Virus record (IMG/VR): IMGVR_UViG_3300012944_000001
Coordinates: 1 to 64,000 of that record
Direction: 5' to 3' (one strand)
Origin: a virus
DNA: 64,000 bases
The notes beneath the pieces are model-generated. The model made no database searches. It was not told the origin of the DNA and was given only the letters and a program-made list of their open reading frames with translations. Every line of letters starts with the position of its first letter. Within the stretch, counting starts at the first letter, position 1. Shown here in pieces: positions 47,035-53,807 of this stretch. The position numbers and the translations under genes were made by a program.

Positions 47035-47192
47035 TACCTCCCTCGGAATTTCTTAAGATTTTCCTTATTCTTATTAGAAGTAATAAGATTTCCCTTTTTA
47101 TCATAGAGATACCATCGTTTAGTTACCGTATAAAAACGGATATACCTACCGCCAGAAAGTACTTCTGGATCTCCCCAATCCTTATCTTCCAC
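47034..47192 (-). CDS. 52-residue basic protein, paralogue of 46685
   Basis: GTG 47192 follows AGAGGAAATCA. YIRFYTVTKRWYLYDKKGNL and SNKNKENLKKF line up with the 46685 product. Both are probably small beta proteins with basic tails. Confidence 0.58.
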   Translation of the reverse strand: MEDKDWGDPEVLSGGRYIRFYTVTKRWYLYDKKGNLITSNKNKENLKKFRGR

Positions 47193-47709
47193 TGATTTCC
47201 TCTTTCCATTCCCGTATTATTTCGAAATGCCCGTCTTCCAGGCCGAATTTAGGACTGACCAACATAGTTGCGCTTCCTGGAGCACAATTCTCTTCAACCC
47301 AGGCTCTGTCTCTTCTGGTTACCTCATCATCAATCCACAGAAAGGGAATTCCTGGACGGTTTTCATTCATCCAGGCTACTAATTTCTGAGTTTTCCAATG
47401 AAGTCTCTCTGTATCCCAGAGATCTCGGTCTTCCCAAGGAATATGTGGGAGTACCGGTAAACCTATATGTGGTCCGATCCAGTCATTCGCTTCTTCCTCC
47501 CAAGCAGTAGCCCATATCAACTCACAACCTATCTCCATTAGGCGGAAGCCATCAGTGGCTCTCAGACGGATTTTCATAGGGTTACCTGTCTCCCAACCCC
47601 TAGGACGGCTGCTGTGCTCTACAAACCCCGCTGGAAGCCCTTTAGGAGCACTCCAAGGGTTCAGTGGCCCGTCAACATCCAGGAGTAGTATCGGTTTCGA
47701 CACGCTCAA
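47182..47709 (-). CDS. HAD-family phosphatase
   Basis: The 175-residue product reads from TTG 47709 (GTG 47703 is an alternative) after AAAGGATGA. HAD motifs are visible: LLLDVDGPLNPW (nucleophile DxD), ELIWATAWEEEAN (motif II), and LWIDDEVTRRD (acidic motif). These enzymes remove phosphate from nucleotides, sugars or nucleic-acid ends. With RNA ligases in the genome, an RNA-end phosphatase role is possible but unproven. Confidence 0.78.
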   Translation of the reverse strand: MSVSKPILLLDVDGPLNPWSAPKGLPAGFVEHSSRPRGWETGNPMKIRLRATDGFRLMEIGCELIWATAWEEEANDWIGPHIGLPVLPHIPWEDRDLWDTERLHWKTQKLVAWMNENRPGIPFLWIDDEVTRRDRAWVEENCAPGSATMLVSPKFGLEDGHFEIIREWKEEISGR

Positions 47710-47722
47710 TCATCCTTTGCAT

Positions 47723-47839
47723 TTACTTTATCCAATCAATCCGACCAAAACGCCAGATGCGGGAGCTGTGCTTGCATGAATTCCAGACCCATGTGACAGT
47801 CCCGCATCTATGGCAATACCATTGAAATCTATTCCACAT
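47723..47839 (-). CDS. 38-residue Cys/Trp microprotein
   Basis: ATG 47839 has only AAGTAAAAT upstream. FQWYCHRCGTVTWVWNSCKH shows CxxC plus a further Cys and His, a possible zinc knuckle, with a basic aromatic tail. Confidence 0.45.
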   Translation of the reverse strand: MWNRFQWYCHRCGTVTWVWNSCKHSSRIWRFGRIDWIK

Positions 47840-47842
47840 ATT

Positions 47843-48031
47843 TTACTTAATAAGTCTCGTTGGTACTTCTGCATGAGCTAACCAGCGAGCACATTCCTGT
47901 TTGGTGAGACCTAAATATTCATATAGAGGAATACCCGTCTTACCTAAAGAAGACCACTCTTGTGTTTGCGCTGTCAGAAGATTTTTGGCTCTCTTTTTAC
48001 TATCTCCTGCTCCAGGTTTAAAAAGACCCAT
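47843..48031 (-). CDS. hypothetical protein
   Basis: ATG 48031 follows AAAGGATTAAAT. The 62-residue product contains KKRAKNLLTAQTQEWSSLG and YEYLGLTKQECARWLAHAE. The latter is a helical block common in small phage proteins. No function is known. It overlaps the HNH gene. Confidence 0.58.
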   Translation of the reverse strand: MGLFKPGAGDSKKRAKNLLTAQTQEWSSLGKTGIPLYEYLGLTKQECARWLAHAEVPTRLIK

Positions 48032-48425
48032 ATTTAATCCTTTCCTCATTACACCAGGCATGTAGTGCTACTACATTTCTTTTGTGGATAATCATTTCTA
48101 CATATTGATAATCTTTGTGTTCTTGGGTAATAGTCAAATTACAGTACATGCAACGATAACCTTCTGGAATATTGATTCCTATTTCCAGTTTCTTTTTCCA
48201 GTCCAGAGGATACAGCGTATCGCTCTTAAGGTTATTACACGTCTTATGTGTTAACTGGATATTGGATCTTTCATTACCTCCACCAGAAGCCCGAGGAACG
48301 ATATGGTCACGGGACGCATCAATCAATTCCACGTACTTACCGCATAAGGCACAGATACCCTCATAGTCAGCATGTATCTTTACCAGCGGTTTGGAGTAAT
48401 AAGAACTTTGATTTTTGTGTCCCAT
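48018..48425 (-). CDS. HNH endonuclease
   Basis: The 135-residue product starts at ATG 48425 after AGAGGTCATC. The McrA-like HNH core is CALCGKYVELIDASRDHIVP then NIQLTHKTCNNLKSD. A second Cys pair lies at CMYCN and a last Cys at AWCNEE. Free-standing phage HNH nucleases act as homing enzymes or in packaging and recombination; which applies is unknown. Confidence 0.8.
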   Translation of the reverse strand: MGHKNQSSYYSKPLVKIHADYEGICALCGKYVELIDASRDHIVPRASGGGNERSNIQLTHKTCNNLKSDTLYPLDWKKKLEIGINIPEGYRCMYCNLTITQEHKDYQYVEMIIHKRNVVALHAWCNEERIKYGSF

Positions 48426-48434
48426 GATGACCTC

Positions 48435-48596
48435 TTACTTGTTTTTTACCGCCTCTAGATATTGGCTAAAAGTTTTTCTATAGAGAAACTGTCTCATTGC
48501 TTGCCAGCACTTAGGACCAAGCTCATGTTCCTTTGGATGACCAGTCAGTAGACACGGACCTATCTCTTTGATATCCTCTACACTCTTGTAGTTCAT
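48435..48596 (-). CDS. hypothetical protein
   Basis: I choose ATG 48596 because the longer frame (to 48692) lacks a ribosome binding site. The 53-residue product (SVEDIKEIGPCLLTGHPKEH, CWQAMRQFLYRKTFSQYLE) has a helical C terminus. No family is recognised. Confidence 0.5.
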   Translation of the reverse strand: MNYKSVEDIKEIGPCLLTGHPKEHELGPKCWQAMRQFLYRKTFSQYLEAVKNK

Positions 48597-48791
48597 ATAT
48601 TTGACTTTCTGTTCTTTGTTGAACCCCCACCGTTCTCCCTTATAGAGAACTCTAGCAGAATCTGTACCCCCTTGGCAACCAGAGACCTGCACTTGATTAA
48701 CCAGACGAAGTTTGGTAGTATGTGGTATGTCGAAGCATTACCTAGAAAAAGCATAAATATAAAGTCTTCCAAAGAAACATATTATAGACAC

Positions 48792-48820
48792 TTGACAGTC
48801 TGTGGTACCTTCTGTATACT
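48792..48820 (+). promoter_or_regulatory. strong promoter TTGACA-17-TATACT
   Basis: TTGACA (48792-48797), a 17-bp spacer and TATACT (48815-48820). An 80-base AT-rich leader follows, then GGAG and the RHH gene. Confidence 0.85.
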
Positions 48821-48899
48821 TTCTTTTATAACAAAGATACTAGAACATACATATATGTTTCTTCTATGTATCTATATATTCTATTTATAGGAGAAATAT

Positions 48900-49076
48900 A
48901 TGGAAGGCATTAAAAAGACTAAGCTGTCCAGAAGTGTTCGTCTGGAAAAAGATACTTTAGACGAACTGAAAAGATTAGCAGAGGAAATGAATATAGGTAT
49001 TACTGTTTATATAAGAAGAGTATTAGAAGCAGTAGTAGAAAATTCTAAGAATCCAGAGATACTAGAGGCAGTTTAA
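48900..49076 (+). CDS. ribbon-helix-helix DNA-binding protein
   Basis: ATG 48900 follows TAGGAGAAATAT. The 58-residue product has KLSRSVRLEKDTLDELKRLA, then MNIGITVYIRRVLEAVVE, the beta-strand/helix/helix layout of Arc/CopG repressors. It is probably a dimeric DNA-binding regulator, first in a rightward operon that leads to the tRNA genes. Confidence 0.8.
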   Translation: MEGIKKTKLSRSVRLEKDTLDELKRLAEEMNIGITVYIRRVLEAVVENSKNPEILEAV

Positions 49077-49077
49077 T

Positions 49078-49287
49078 ATGAAGGATTCTCTGGAAGAAGT
49101 TCTTTACACTTCTATTTATAATCATTTGATAAAAGAAATAAAAATAGAAGAAGAGTATGAAAAAAGATTTGTAGATGCTTTGGTAAAAACAGCCACAGAA
49201 GGTGTACAAGAGTATGTAAGGGACCTGGAAGAAGCAGTATCACATCTTCAAGAAACAGTCAAGAGGTTAAGTCATGTTGACTCTTGA
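49078..49287 (+). CDS. hypothetical coiled-coil protein
   Basis: The 69-residue product starts at ATG 49078. It is charged and helical throughout (EEEYEKRFVDALVKTATEGV, LEEAVSHLQETVKRL). It overlaps the next gene. No family is recognised. Confidence 0.6.
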   Translation: MKDSLEEVLYTSIYNHLIKEIKIEEEYEKRFVDALVKTATEGVQEYVRDLEEAVSHLQETVKRLSHVDS

Positions 49288-49492
49288 GGAAAAACTTGCT
49301 AGGTTCTTGGCAGTAGCTGTTTGGCAACTTGGGGGTAGCCTACAGATTTCTAAAGAACTCATTGACAGCATGGTACCGGTTAGACTAGTATTAGACGAAA
49401 CATCAGAAACTGATCAAGTAACTTTGGCAGTTATTAACAATGACGTTATTACTATAGTTATTGACAAAGCTGGTGCAGTAGAGGTACAGTAA
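49274..49492 (+). CDS. hypothetical protein
   Basis: The 72-residue product starts at ATG 49274. A helical start (TLEEKLARFLAVAVWQLG) is followed by strands (VTLAVINNDVITIVIDKAG). No family is recognised. It overlaps the next gene by one base. Confidence 0.6.
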   Translation: MLTLEEKLARFLAVAVWQLGGSLQISKELIDSMVPVRLVLDETSETDQVTLAVINNDVITIVIDKAGAVEVQ

Positions 49493-49635
49493 TGAGTACT
49501 TACTCAGAACGTAAATGTTGGTTTACTACGTGTCAAGGACAGAAAGCTTTTTGGGTAACCATTAATGGAACTCTAAGACATGTGTGCAAAAAACACTGGA
49601 AAGTATTTTCATCTTCCAAAGAAGATGAAGCTTGA
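49492..49635 (+). CDS. 47-residue zinc-type protein
   Basis: ATG 49492 overlaps the previous TAA (TAATG). CWFTTCQGQ and HVCKKHWK provide Cys/His ligands. The gene ends inside the -35 box of the tRNA promoter. Confidence 0.58.
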   Translation: MSTYSERKCWFTTCQGQKAFWVTINGTLRHVCKKHWKVFSSSKEDEA

Positions 49636-49660
49636 CTTTAGGATGGCCGGATGTTACAAT
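49632..49660 (+). promoter_or_regulatory. promoter of the tRNA cluster
   Basis: TTGACT (49632-49637), a 17-bp spacer and TACAAT (49655-49660). Confidence 0.75.
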
Positions 49661-49680
49661 GAACTTGCCTCCTTTCAACA

Positions 49681-49713
49681 GGGAGTATACGGTCCCCTCT
49701 CCCGTATACTCCC
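49681..49713 (+). promoter_or_regulatory. 12-bp perfect hairpin before first tRNA
   Basis: GGGAGTATACGG (49681-49692) pairs with CCGTATACTCCC (49702-49713), three bases before tRNA-Pro. There is no T tract. It could set a processing site or shield the 5' end. Confidence 0.6.
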
Positions 49714-49716
49714 ACC

Positions 49717-49790
49717 TCGGGTGCGAGGAAGATGGCAATCCGCCTGGTTTGGGACCAGGATAAACTGAGTTCGATTCTCAGGCATCCGAC
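49717..49790 (+). tRNA. tRNA-Pro(TGG)
   Basis: Acceptor TCGGGTG/CATCCGA, anticodon stem CCTGG/CCAGG with loop TTTGGGA (TGG), T arm CTGAG-TTCGATT-CTCAG. The D stem is only about 3 bp. CCA is not encoded. Confidence 0.85.
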
Positions 49791-49795
49791 TAGTC

Positions 49796-49885
49796 ATGTA
49801 TTTGCTAACGATAAATAATGGCAAATGTAAGAACCCATGGTAATGGGACGCATGGCAATAATTTGAGTTAGCACAAATGTATACA
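49796..49885 (+). ncRNA. structured spacer, possible small RNA
   Basis: TTTGCTAAC and GTTAGCACAAA bracket about 80 bases containing a CCCAT/ATGGG hairpin. It is not a tRNA by any arm pattern. It lies in the tRNA transcript, so it may be a processed RNA or a spacer fold. Confidence 0.35.
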
Positions 49886-49934
49886 CTCTCAAATATAAAT
49901 AAATATTAGTGCTCAACATTTAATAACTCATTAT

Positions 49935-50008
49935 GCCGTTGTAGCTCAGTCCGGAAGAGCATTCGGTTGAAGCCCGAAGGGTCGTAGGTTCGAATCCTAC
50001 CGGCGGCA
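49935..50008 (+). tRNA. tRNA-Phe(GAA)
   Basis: Acceptor GCCGTTG/CGGCGGC, D arm GCTC/GAGC, anticodon stem TTCGG/CCGAA with loop TTGAAGC, T arm GTAGG-TTCGAAT-CCTAC. Confidence 0.92.
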
Positions 50009-50056
50009 CTATGAGTCTCTGGATACTCATAGAGGAACACAACAAAATCCAGAAAT

Positions 50057-50128
50057 GGCGCAATAGCTCAGAGGAAGAGCATCCGCTTCATACGCGGCAG
50101 GTCGCTGGTTCGAATCCAGCTTGCGCTA
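50057..50128 (+). tRNA. tRNA-Met(CAT)
   Basis: Acceptor GGCGCAA/TTGCGCT, D arm GCTC/GAGC, anticodon loop TTCATAC, T arm GCTGG-TTCGAAT-CCAGC. The 27-43 pair is mismatched. The CAT anticodon could also be an Ile2 type if modified to lysidine. Confidence 0.85.
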
Positions 50129-50130
50129 CT

Positions 50131-50206
50131 GCACGGATAGAGAAACGATGTCTCACCAGCCTCATAAGCTGAAAAGTAGTGGGTTTGACTCCCGCCTGTG
50201 CCCCCA
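50131..50206 (+). tRNA. CAT-anticodon tRNA with imperfect acceptor
   Basis: D arm GAGA/TCTC, anticodon loop CTCATAA (CAT), T arm GTGGG-TTTGACT-CCCGC. The acceptor pairs only if shifted by one (GCACGG with CTGTGC), leaving the first pair open, and the 3' end reads CCCCA. An unpaired first position is a feature of initiator tRNA, but the anticodon stem lacks the initiator G-C pairs. Identity (Met, initiator or Ile2) is uncertain. Confidence 0.55.
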
Positions 50207-50207
50207 C

Positions 50208-50228
50208 TTAACAATGTTAATTTTGACA
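50208..50228 (+). promoter_or_regulatory. dyad and -35 box before 50279 gene
   Basis: The palindrome TTAACAATGTTAA (50208-50220) sits just before TTGACA (50223-50228). A candidate -10 (TACTCT, 50247) is weak. An operator-controlled promoter is possible. Confidence 0.4.
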
Positions 50229-50278
50229 ATGCCCTATCTTGCGTGGTACTCTTCAGTCCTCAACGACTTGGAGGAATT

Positions 50279-50632
50279 ATGGGAGATAGGGCAAACGTTT
50301 ATATTCACGAAGGTGATTCGCCTGGTGTATATTTATATACTCACTGGGATGGTACAGAACTTCCACAGATTGTGCAAAGTTCTCTACTAACAGCTAGAGC
50401 AATATCTAGATCTACAGATATTGCCTATCTAACTAGAATTATCTTTGAAGATATGATAAAGGATGATTTAGGCGGAGAAACGGGATACGGTGTTTCTGCG
50501 GAAGTACAAGATGGGGATGATCGGATAGTAGATATTAATGTAGATTTCCGTAATGGAATCACAACTACTTTAATCGGTTATCCTTATACTTGGGCAGATA
50601 TTCCTGAAGATCCGTTTTCATTTGAAGATTAA
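50279..50632 (+). CDS. conserved phage protein
   Basis: ATG 50279 follows TTGGAGGAATT. The 117-residue product begins MGDRANVYIHEGDSPGVYLYTHWDGTELP and continues with YLTRIIFEDMIKDD and ETGYGVSAEV, the pattern of a widespread phage/plasmid family with no known function. It is a stand-alone gene between tRNAs. Confidence 0.78.
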   Translation: MGDRANVYIHEGDSPGVYLYTHWDGTELPQIVQSSLLTARAISRSTDIAYLTRIIFEDMIKDDLGGETGYGVSAEVQDGDDRIVDINVDFRNGITTTLIGYPYTWADIPEDPFSFED

Positions 50633-50711
50633 GTAAACTATTGACGGGCCTGGGTCCTACACTGTAGGATGGATGAGAGCCAGTGAGTTGAGGGTGGTAC
50701 CTCTTCCTAAT

Positions 50712-50784
50712 GCGATATTAGTGTTTAACGGCAGCACGACAGTCTTCCAAACTGTAAGAGGGAGTTCGAATCTCCTATATCGCT
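50712..50784 (+). tRNA. tRNA-Gly(TCC)
   Basis: Acceptor GCGATAT/ATATCGC, D stem GTGT/GCAC, anticodon stem ACAGT/ACTGT with loop CTTCCAA, T arm GGGAG-TTCGAAT-CTCCT. A TTGACG-18-TAGGAT promoter candidate lies at 50641-50670. Confidence 0.92.
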
Positions 50785-50842
50785 CGTAATGAGGTTCTGC
50801 GGTACGCCTCCTGGTGAAAAACCAGATAAACACCGCCTTTAT

Positions 50843-50913
50843 TCCCCGATGGTGTAACGGTAGCACTACTGCCTCTGGAGCAGTAAGACTTGGTTCGAAT
50901 CCAGGTTGGGGAG
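50843..50913 (+). tRNA. tRNA-Gln(CTG)
   Basis: Acceptor TCCCCGA/TTGGGGA, D stem GTGT/GCAC, anticodon stem ACTGC/GCAGT with loop CTCTGGA, T arm CTTGG-TTCGAAT-CCAGG. Confidence 0.92.
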
Positions 50914-51162
50914 CGGGCGTAAGTAGGGCAAATAGTAAGCGCACGGATACTAGTCAAGTCGTGTGATAGGGTATGTCCGAAGATTCTAGAGCGTGTAAAT
51001 CGACTCAGAGCGCGCACACCACTTGGTATGTAAGAATGAGGAGCCCCCAGCAATGAATGGTCGATACTGGGAATAGGTGACGCTCATTGATAAACCTCCT
51101 GAAAAATAAAAGGGAGGCCAAAGTTCATATGTCCATTACCATATGACGCATATCAATACTTT
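50914..51162 (+). other. structured 250-base spacer
   Basis: There is no gene. Stems AGTCG/CGACT inside GCGC/GCGC, then AATGAG/CTCATT enclosing CCCAG/CTGGG, a CCTCC/GGAGG hairpin and TCATATG/CATATGA are visible. It may be a spacer fold or a small RNA. Confidence 0.35.
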
Positions 51163-51233
51163 CCCCCTTGGTGTAATGGCAGCACACGAGCCTTTGGATC
51201 TCGTAGTTTTGGTTCGATCCCAGACGGGGGAGC
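51163..51233 (+). tRNA. tRNA-Gln(TTG)
   Basis: Acceptor TCCCCCT/CGGGGGA (last pair mismatched), D stem GTGT/GCAC, anticodon loop CTTTGGA in a stem CGAGC/TCTCG with one mismatch at 31-39, T arm TTTGG-TTCGATC-CCAGA. Confidence 0.85.
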
Positions 51234-51259
51234 TTTAGTAAATACTAAAGGAGGTAAAT

Positions 51260-51439
51260 ATGTTTATGGATCCAAGCATTTATAAGGATATTGAAATACT
51301 TAAAGTTCAAGTTGAAGGTTTAAAACAAATTATAAATACTCTTGTAGGAGAAACTCCAGGTATTAATGATTTAGTTCATATTAACTATGATTTTACTCAA
51401 GAGTTAACTAAACTCAGAAAGCTGGGAGAGTTAATTTAA
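51260..51439 (+). CDS. 59-residue coiled-coil-like protein
   Basis: ATG 51260 follows AAAGGAGGTAAAT. The product is helical (IYKDIEILKVQVEGLKQIIN, LTKLRKLGELI). TAA overlaps the next ATG. The function is unknown. Confidence 0.6.
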   Translation: MFMDPSIYKDIEILKVQVEGLKQIINTLVGETPGINDLVHINYDFTQELTKLRKLGELI

Positions 51440-51759
51440 TGGGTTATTATTCTACATTTGAAGTACTAGAGACAGATATTATTGACGCTTATACAGTATT
51501 AAATGATTTGACTGAGTCAGACTGGGATAGTTCGCCCGGTTTTTCCTATTGGGATTCTAATAATAGTGTTCATTCATATGATTCAGCTAAGTGGTATGAC
51601 TGGTTGACAGATCTGGGACAGCTTGCTAGACTCTACCCAGACAGTTACTTAGTAATGGAACGTCGTGGAGAAGAATCCCCTGATATTTCCAGAGTCATAG
51701 TAAAGCACGGAAAAGCCGTAGAGATTGAGCCAGAGCTGGTGTGGCCTGAAGTTCTGTGA
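51439..51759 (+). CDS. conserved hypothetical protein
   Basis: The 106-residue product starts at ATG 51439 (TAATG). It is acidic and aromatic (MGYYSTFEVLETDIIDAYTV, SYDSAKWYDWLTDLGQL), with a beta end (SRVIVKHGKAVEIEPELVW). It looks like a conserved phage family, but I cannot name one. Confidence 0.62.
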   Translation: MGYYSTFEVLETDIIDAYTVLNDLTESDWDSSPGFSYWDSNNSVHSYDSAKWYDWLTDLGQLARLYPDSYLVMERRGEESPDISRVIVKHGKAVEIEPELVWPEVL

Positions 51760-51813
51760 TACAGTAGAGCAACCGTACGCCATGCGACGGTATATAAATA
51801 GGGCATGGCGCCT

Positions 51814-51885
51814 GGACTCATAGCTCAATGGTAGAGCACCAGCTTGTCACGCTGAAGGTTGCCGGTTCGAATCCGGTTGGGTCCG
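51814..51885 (+). tRNA. tRNA-Asp(GTC)
   Basis: Acceptor GGACTCA/TGGGTCC, D arm GCTC/GAGC, anticodon loop TTGTCAC, T arm GCCGG-TTCGAAT-CCGGT, discriminator G as expected for Asp. Confidence 0.92.
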
Positions 51886-51900
51886 CGTTAAGGAGAGATA

Positions 51901-52068
51901 ATGGCTAACCTAAGTGCTAAATATGCTGCAATGACTAATGAACAACTCAAAGCTGAAATAGTAAGACTTAAGCGCCTTAAGAAAGAGACGCTAGATATTA
52001 ATACAGTAAAGAGCTATAACGCAGAAATACTTCGTATAGTTAAGGTCTTAGAAGTAAGAGGTTTATAA
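51901..52068 (+). CDS. 55-residue helical protein
   Basis: ATG 51901 follows AAGGAGAGATA. The product NEQLKAEIVRLKRLKKETLD then NAEILRIVKVLEVRGL is a helical pair. The next gene encodes a diverged copy. The function is unknown. Confidence 0.6.
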   Translation: MANLSAKYAAMTNEQLKAEIVRLKRLKKETLDINTVKSYNAEILRIVKVLEVRGL

Positions 52069-52089
52069 TCTTTAACGTGTGGAGCAAAC

Positions 52090-52251
52090 ATGAATTCAAG
52101 GTATGATTCTTGGAGCACTGATGATCTATTAGTAGAGATCATCAGATTAAAGCAGAGGATAAAAGAGTCTCTGACAGTATATGGCTCTACACTTGATAAA
52201 GATAAATTATTAGCAATTACTAAAGTATTAGAAAAAAGACGTAATAATTAA
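52090..52251 (+). CDS. 53-residue helical protein, paralogue of 51901
   Basis: ATG 52090 follows GTGGAGCAAAC. TDDLLVEIIRLKQRIKESLT and LLAITKVLEKRRNN line up with the preceding gene. The stop codon is immediately followed by tRNA-Glu. Confidence 0.6.
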   Translation: MNSRYDSWSTDDLLVEIIRLKQRIKESLTVYGSTLDKDKLLAITKVLEKRRNN

Positions 52252-52252
52252 T

Positions 52253-52323
52253 GCCGCTATCGTATATAGGTAGTATGCAAGCTTCTCACGCTTGTGGACA
52301 GAGTTCGAATCTCTGTAGCGGTA
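52253..52323 (+). tRNA. tRNA-Glu(CTC)
   Basis: Acceptor GCCGCTA/TAGCGGT, D stem GTAT/GTAT, anticodon stem CAAGC/GCTTG with loop TTCTCAC, T arm CAGAG-TTCGAAT-CTCTG. Confidence 0.9.
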
Positions 52324-52462
52324 CTAGCAACACACCTTACAGGTCTTCAGAGTGTCGTGCTTTCTGAGATAAAAGAAAAGCGGCTCGTTAGCCAAAATAG
52401 AGATAGGCTGCCTGTTTGATGCTAACAAACCGAGGAAGTATGTGTGGGACTAGACTCGGATA

Positions 52463-52517
52463 CTACTGATATAGGTATGCTTAGTGTGTACACACTAATT
52501 GGCAAAGGTATCAGTAG
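52463..52517. repeat. nested coaxial dyad in tRNA spacer
   Basis: Outer CTACTGATA/TATCAGTAG (52463-52471, 52509-52517) encloses the 18-bp perfect palindrome TTAGTGTGTACACACTAA (52481-52498), with almost the same centre. The surrounding spacer 52324-52521 has no gene. Confidence 0.6.
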
Positions 52518-52521
52518 GTAT

Positions 52522-52593
52522 GCCCCCATCGTATATTGGTTAGTATCTGAGGCTTTCAATCTCAAGGAGAGGGTTCAATTCCCTCTGGGGGTA
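52522..52593 (+). tRNA. tRNA-Glu(TTC)
   Basis: Acceptor GCCCCCA/TGGGGGT, anticodon stem TGAGG/TCTCA with loop CTTTCAA, T arm GAGGG-TTCAATT-CCCTC. Confidence 0.92.
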
Positions 52594-52776
52594 CGTAGCA
52601 CGTAATGGGATACTCTTCGGAGTAGGAGTGCGTTCCGGGAGATCACCCATTCGATCCTCTGGGTAGCATAGGAGCGGCGCGAACAAGGGAAGGGCCGCCA
52701 GGTAGGAGATACTGCATTCTGTGGCAGGAATGTAAGCAGGCATAAGGGATGAGCCTACCAGCCACTTAAACTAAAT
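52594..52776 (+). other. structured spacer with UUCG hairpin
   Basis: AATGGG/CCCATT encloses a TACTC-TTCG-GAGTA hairpin, and GCGGC/GCCGC follows. No gene is seen. It may be a small RNA or a spacer fold. Confidence 0.35.
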
Positions 52777-52843
52777 AACCTTTCTGAGATACAATTAGAT
52801 TGCTATAGCGATTACTGTTAAAGTAATTCTTTCTAGAAAGGTT
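52777..52843 (+). promoter_or_regulatory. two-stem leader of 52850 gene
   Basis: AACCTTTCT (52777-52785) pairs with AGAAAGGTT (52835-52843), enclosing an ATTACT/AGTAAT hairpin. The outer stem overlaps the AAAGG that serves as ribosome binding site, so it could control translation. Confidence 0.45.
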
Positions 52844-52849
52844 CAAATA

Positions 52850-53164
52850 ATGGCTTTTACGTATTCACTTGTTACAGTGAACAACCTTGCTGTTGGTGAC
52901 CAGGTACGTGCCGCTGTTGCTGCTGATGGACATGCTTATGTGTTCCCAGTTCCAACAACTGGTGGCGCTTCTTTCCCAACAACAGTTCGTGCTATTTACC
53001 CAGCAGCAGTACCTCCTGGAACTGATAGTGCGGGTAACCCAGTTACCAATACTTCTGTTCTTTGGACAATTCAGTTAAACAACAGCTCTGTGTTCAATCT
53101 ACCAACAGACTTCACTTTGAATGTTGGAACAGACTTTGTTGTCAAGGCTACTGGTACAGCGTAA
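52850..53164 (+). CDS. beta-rich protein, possibly virion-associated
   Basis: The 104-residue product starts at ATG 52850 after AGAAAGG. It is rich in Val, Thr, Ala, Gly and Asn, and almost free of charge (LVTVNNLAVGDQVRAAVAAD, VRAIYPAAVPPGTDSAGNPV). The composition resembles decoration or tail proteins and G+C is higher than in neighbours. A perfect terminator follows. The role is inferred from composition only. Confidence 0.55.
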   Translation: MAFTYSLVTVNNLAVGDQVRAAVAADGHAYVFPVPTTGGASFPTTVRAIYPAAVPPGTDSAGNPVTNTSVLWTIQLNNSSVFNLPTDFTLNVGTDFVVKATGTA

Positions 53165-53176
53165 GCTTTACTCCTA

Positions 53177-53213
53177 GTGGGACGTATGGTATCCTCCTTG
53201 CTGTACGTCCCAC
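53177..53213 (+). terminator. hairpin after 52850 gene
   Basis: GTGGGACGTA (53177-53186) pairs perfectly with TACGTCCCAC (53204-53213). There is no T tract, and tRNA-Thr begins five bases later. Confidence 0.55.
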
Positions 53214-53217
53214 CCAG

Positions 53218-53291
53218 GCCCCTATAGCTCATGTAGGCAGAGCAGCGCTCTTGTAAAGCGCAGGCGGAGGGTGCAAGTCCTTCTGGGGGCT
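53218..53291 (+). tRNA. tRNA-Thr(TGT)
   Basis: Acceptor GCCCCTA/TGGGGGC, D arm GCTC/GAGC, anticodon stem GCGCT/AGCGC with loop CTTGTAA, T arm GAGGG-TGCAAGT-CCTTC (TGC in place of the usual TTC). Confidence 0.9.
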
Positions 53292-53309
53292 CTTTAAAGA
53301 AAGGTTATT

Positions 53310-53507
53310 ATGAAAATCTCTGATCCTATAATTCAGGAAGCATTAAATTCTGGAGCAGCTATTGGTATGGATAATTATCCAGAACATTATGCGGTAGTCT
53401 TGACAAACGGAGACTACTACATGTATCCTGACTATCCTAGCAACGACGTACGACACTTACTTGAAACAAAAAGTGTTGAGTTAGTGGACTGCTGGAAAGT
53501 TTTGTAG
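53310..53507 (+). CDS. hypothetical protein
   Basis: The 65-residue product starts at ATG 53310 after GAAAGGTTATT. The sequence (IQEALNSGAAIGMDNYPEHY, AVVLTNGDYYMYPDYPSND) suggests a helix then a small sheet. No family is recognised. Confidence 0.6.
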   Translation: MKISDPIIQEALNSGAAIGMDNYPEHYAVVLTNGDYYMYPDYPSNDVRHLLETKSVELVDCWKVL

Positions 53508-53521
53508 TATCTTAGCTTTAT

Positions 53522-53595
53522 GCTCCAGTATCCCAACGGTAGAGGACATAGTCTCAAAAACTATGATAGTGTCGGTTCAAATCCGACCTGGAGTA
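53522..53595 (+). tRNA. tRNA-Leu(CAA) with short variable loop
   Basis: Acceptor GCTCCAG/CTGGAGT, anticodon stem ATAGT/ACTAT with loop CTCAAAA (CAA), T arm GTCGG-TTCAAAT-CCGAC, discriminator A. Only 74 bases: the long variable arm of bacterial Leu tRNAs is missing. Confidence 0.85.
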
Positions 53596-53730
53596 CAGCG
53601 CGGGTTCTTTCCAATAGTACTGAGGAAACCTCGTTAGTTACTGTAGTTTAAGTAAGCCCAGGCTAATTAAAAAACACTCAACCTAGGATAAGAGAGATAT
53701 GACCTGCTTGGTGGTCATCAGTAACGTTAT

Positions 53731-53803
53731 GGTTCTATAGCCCAATGGCAGAGGCATTCGACTTAAAATCGAAACAGTGACGGTTCGAGTCCGTCTAGAA
53801 CTA
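53731..53803 (+). tRNA. tRNA-Leu(TAA) with short variable loop
   Basis: Acceptor GGTTCTA/TAGAACT, anticodon stem TTCGA/TCGAA with loop CTTAAAA (TAA), T arm GACGG-TTCGAGT-CCGTC, discriminator A, 73 bases, class I variable loop. Confidence 0.85.
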
Positions 53804-53807
53804 CTTG

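Noticed and set aside
48600-48692. tRNA-like GGGGGTTCAAC on the minus strand
   Set aside because: It resembles a T arm, but no matching acceptor, D arm or anticodon arm can be formed around it.
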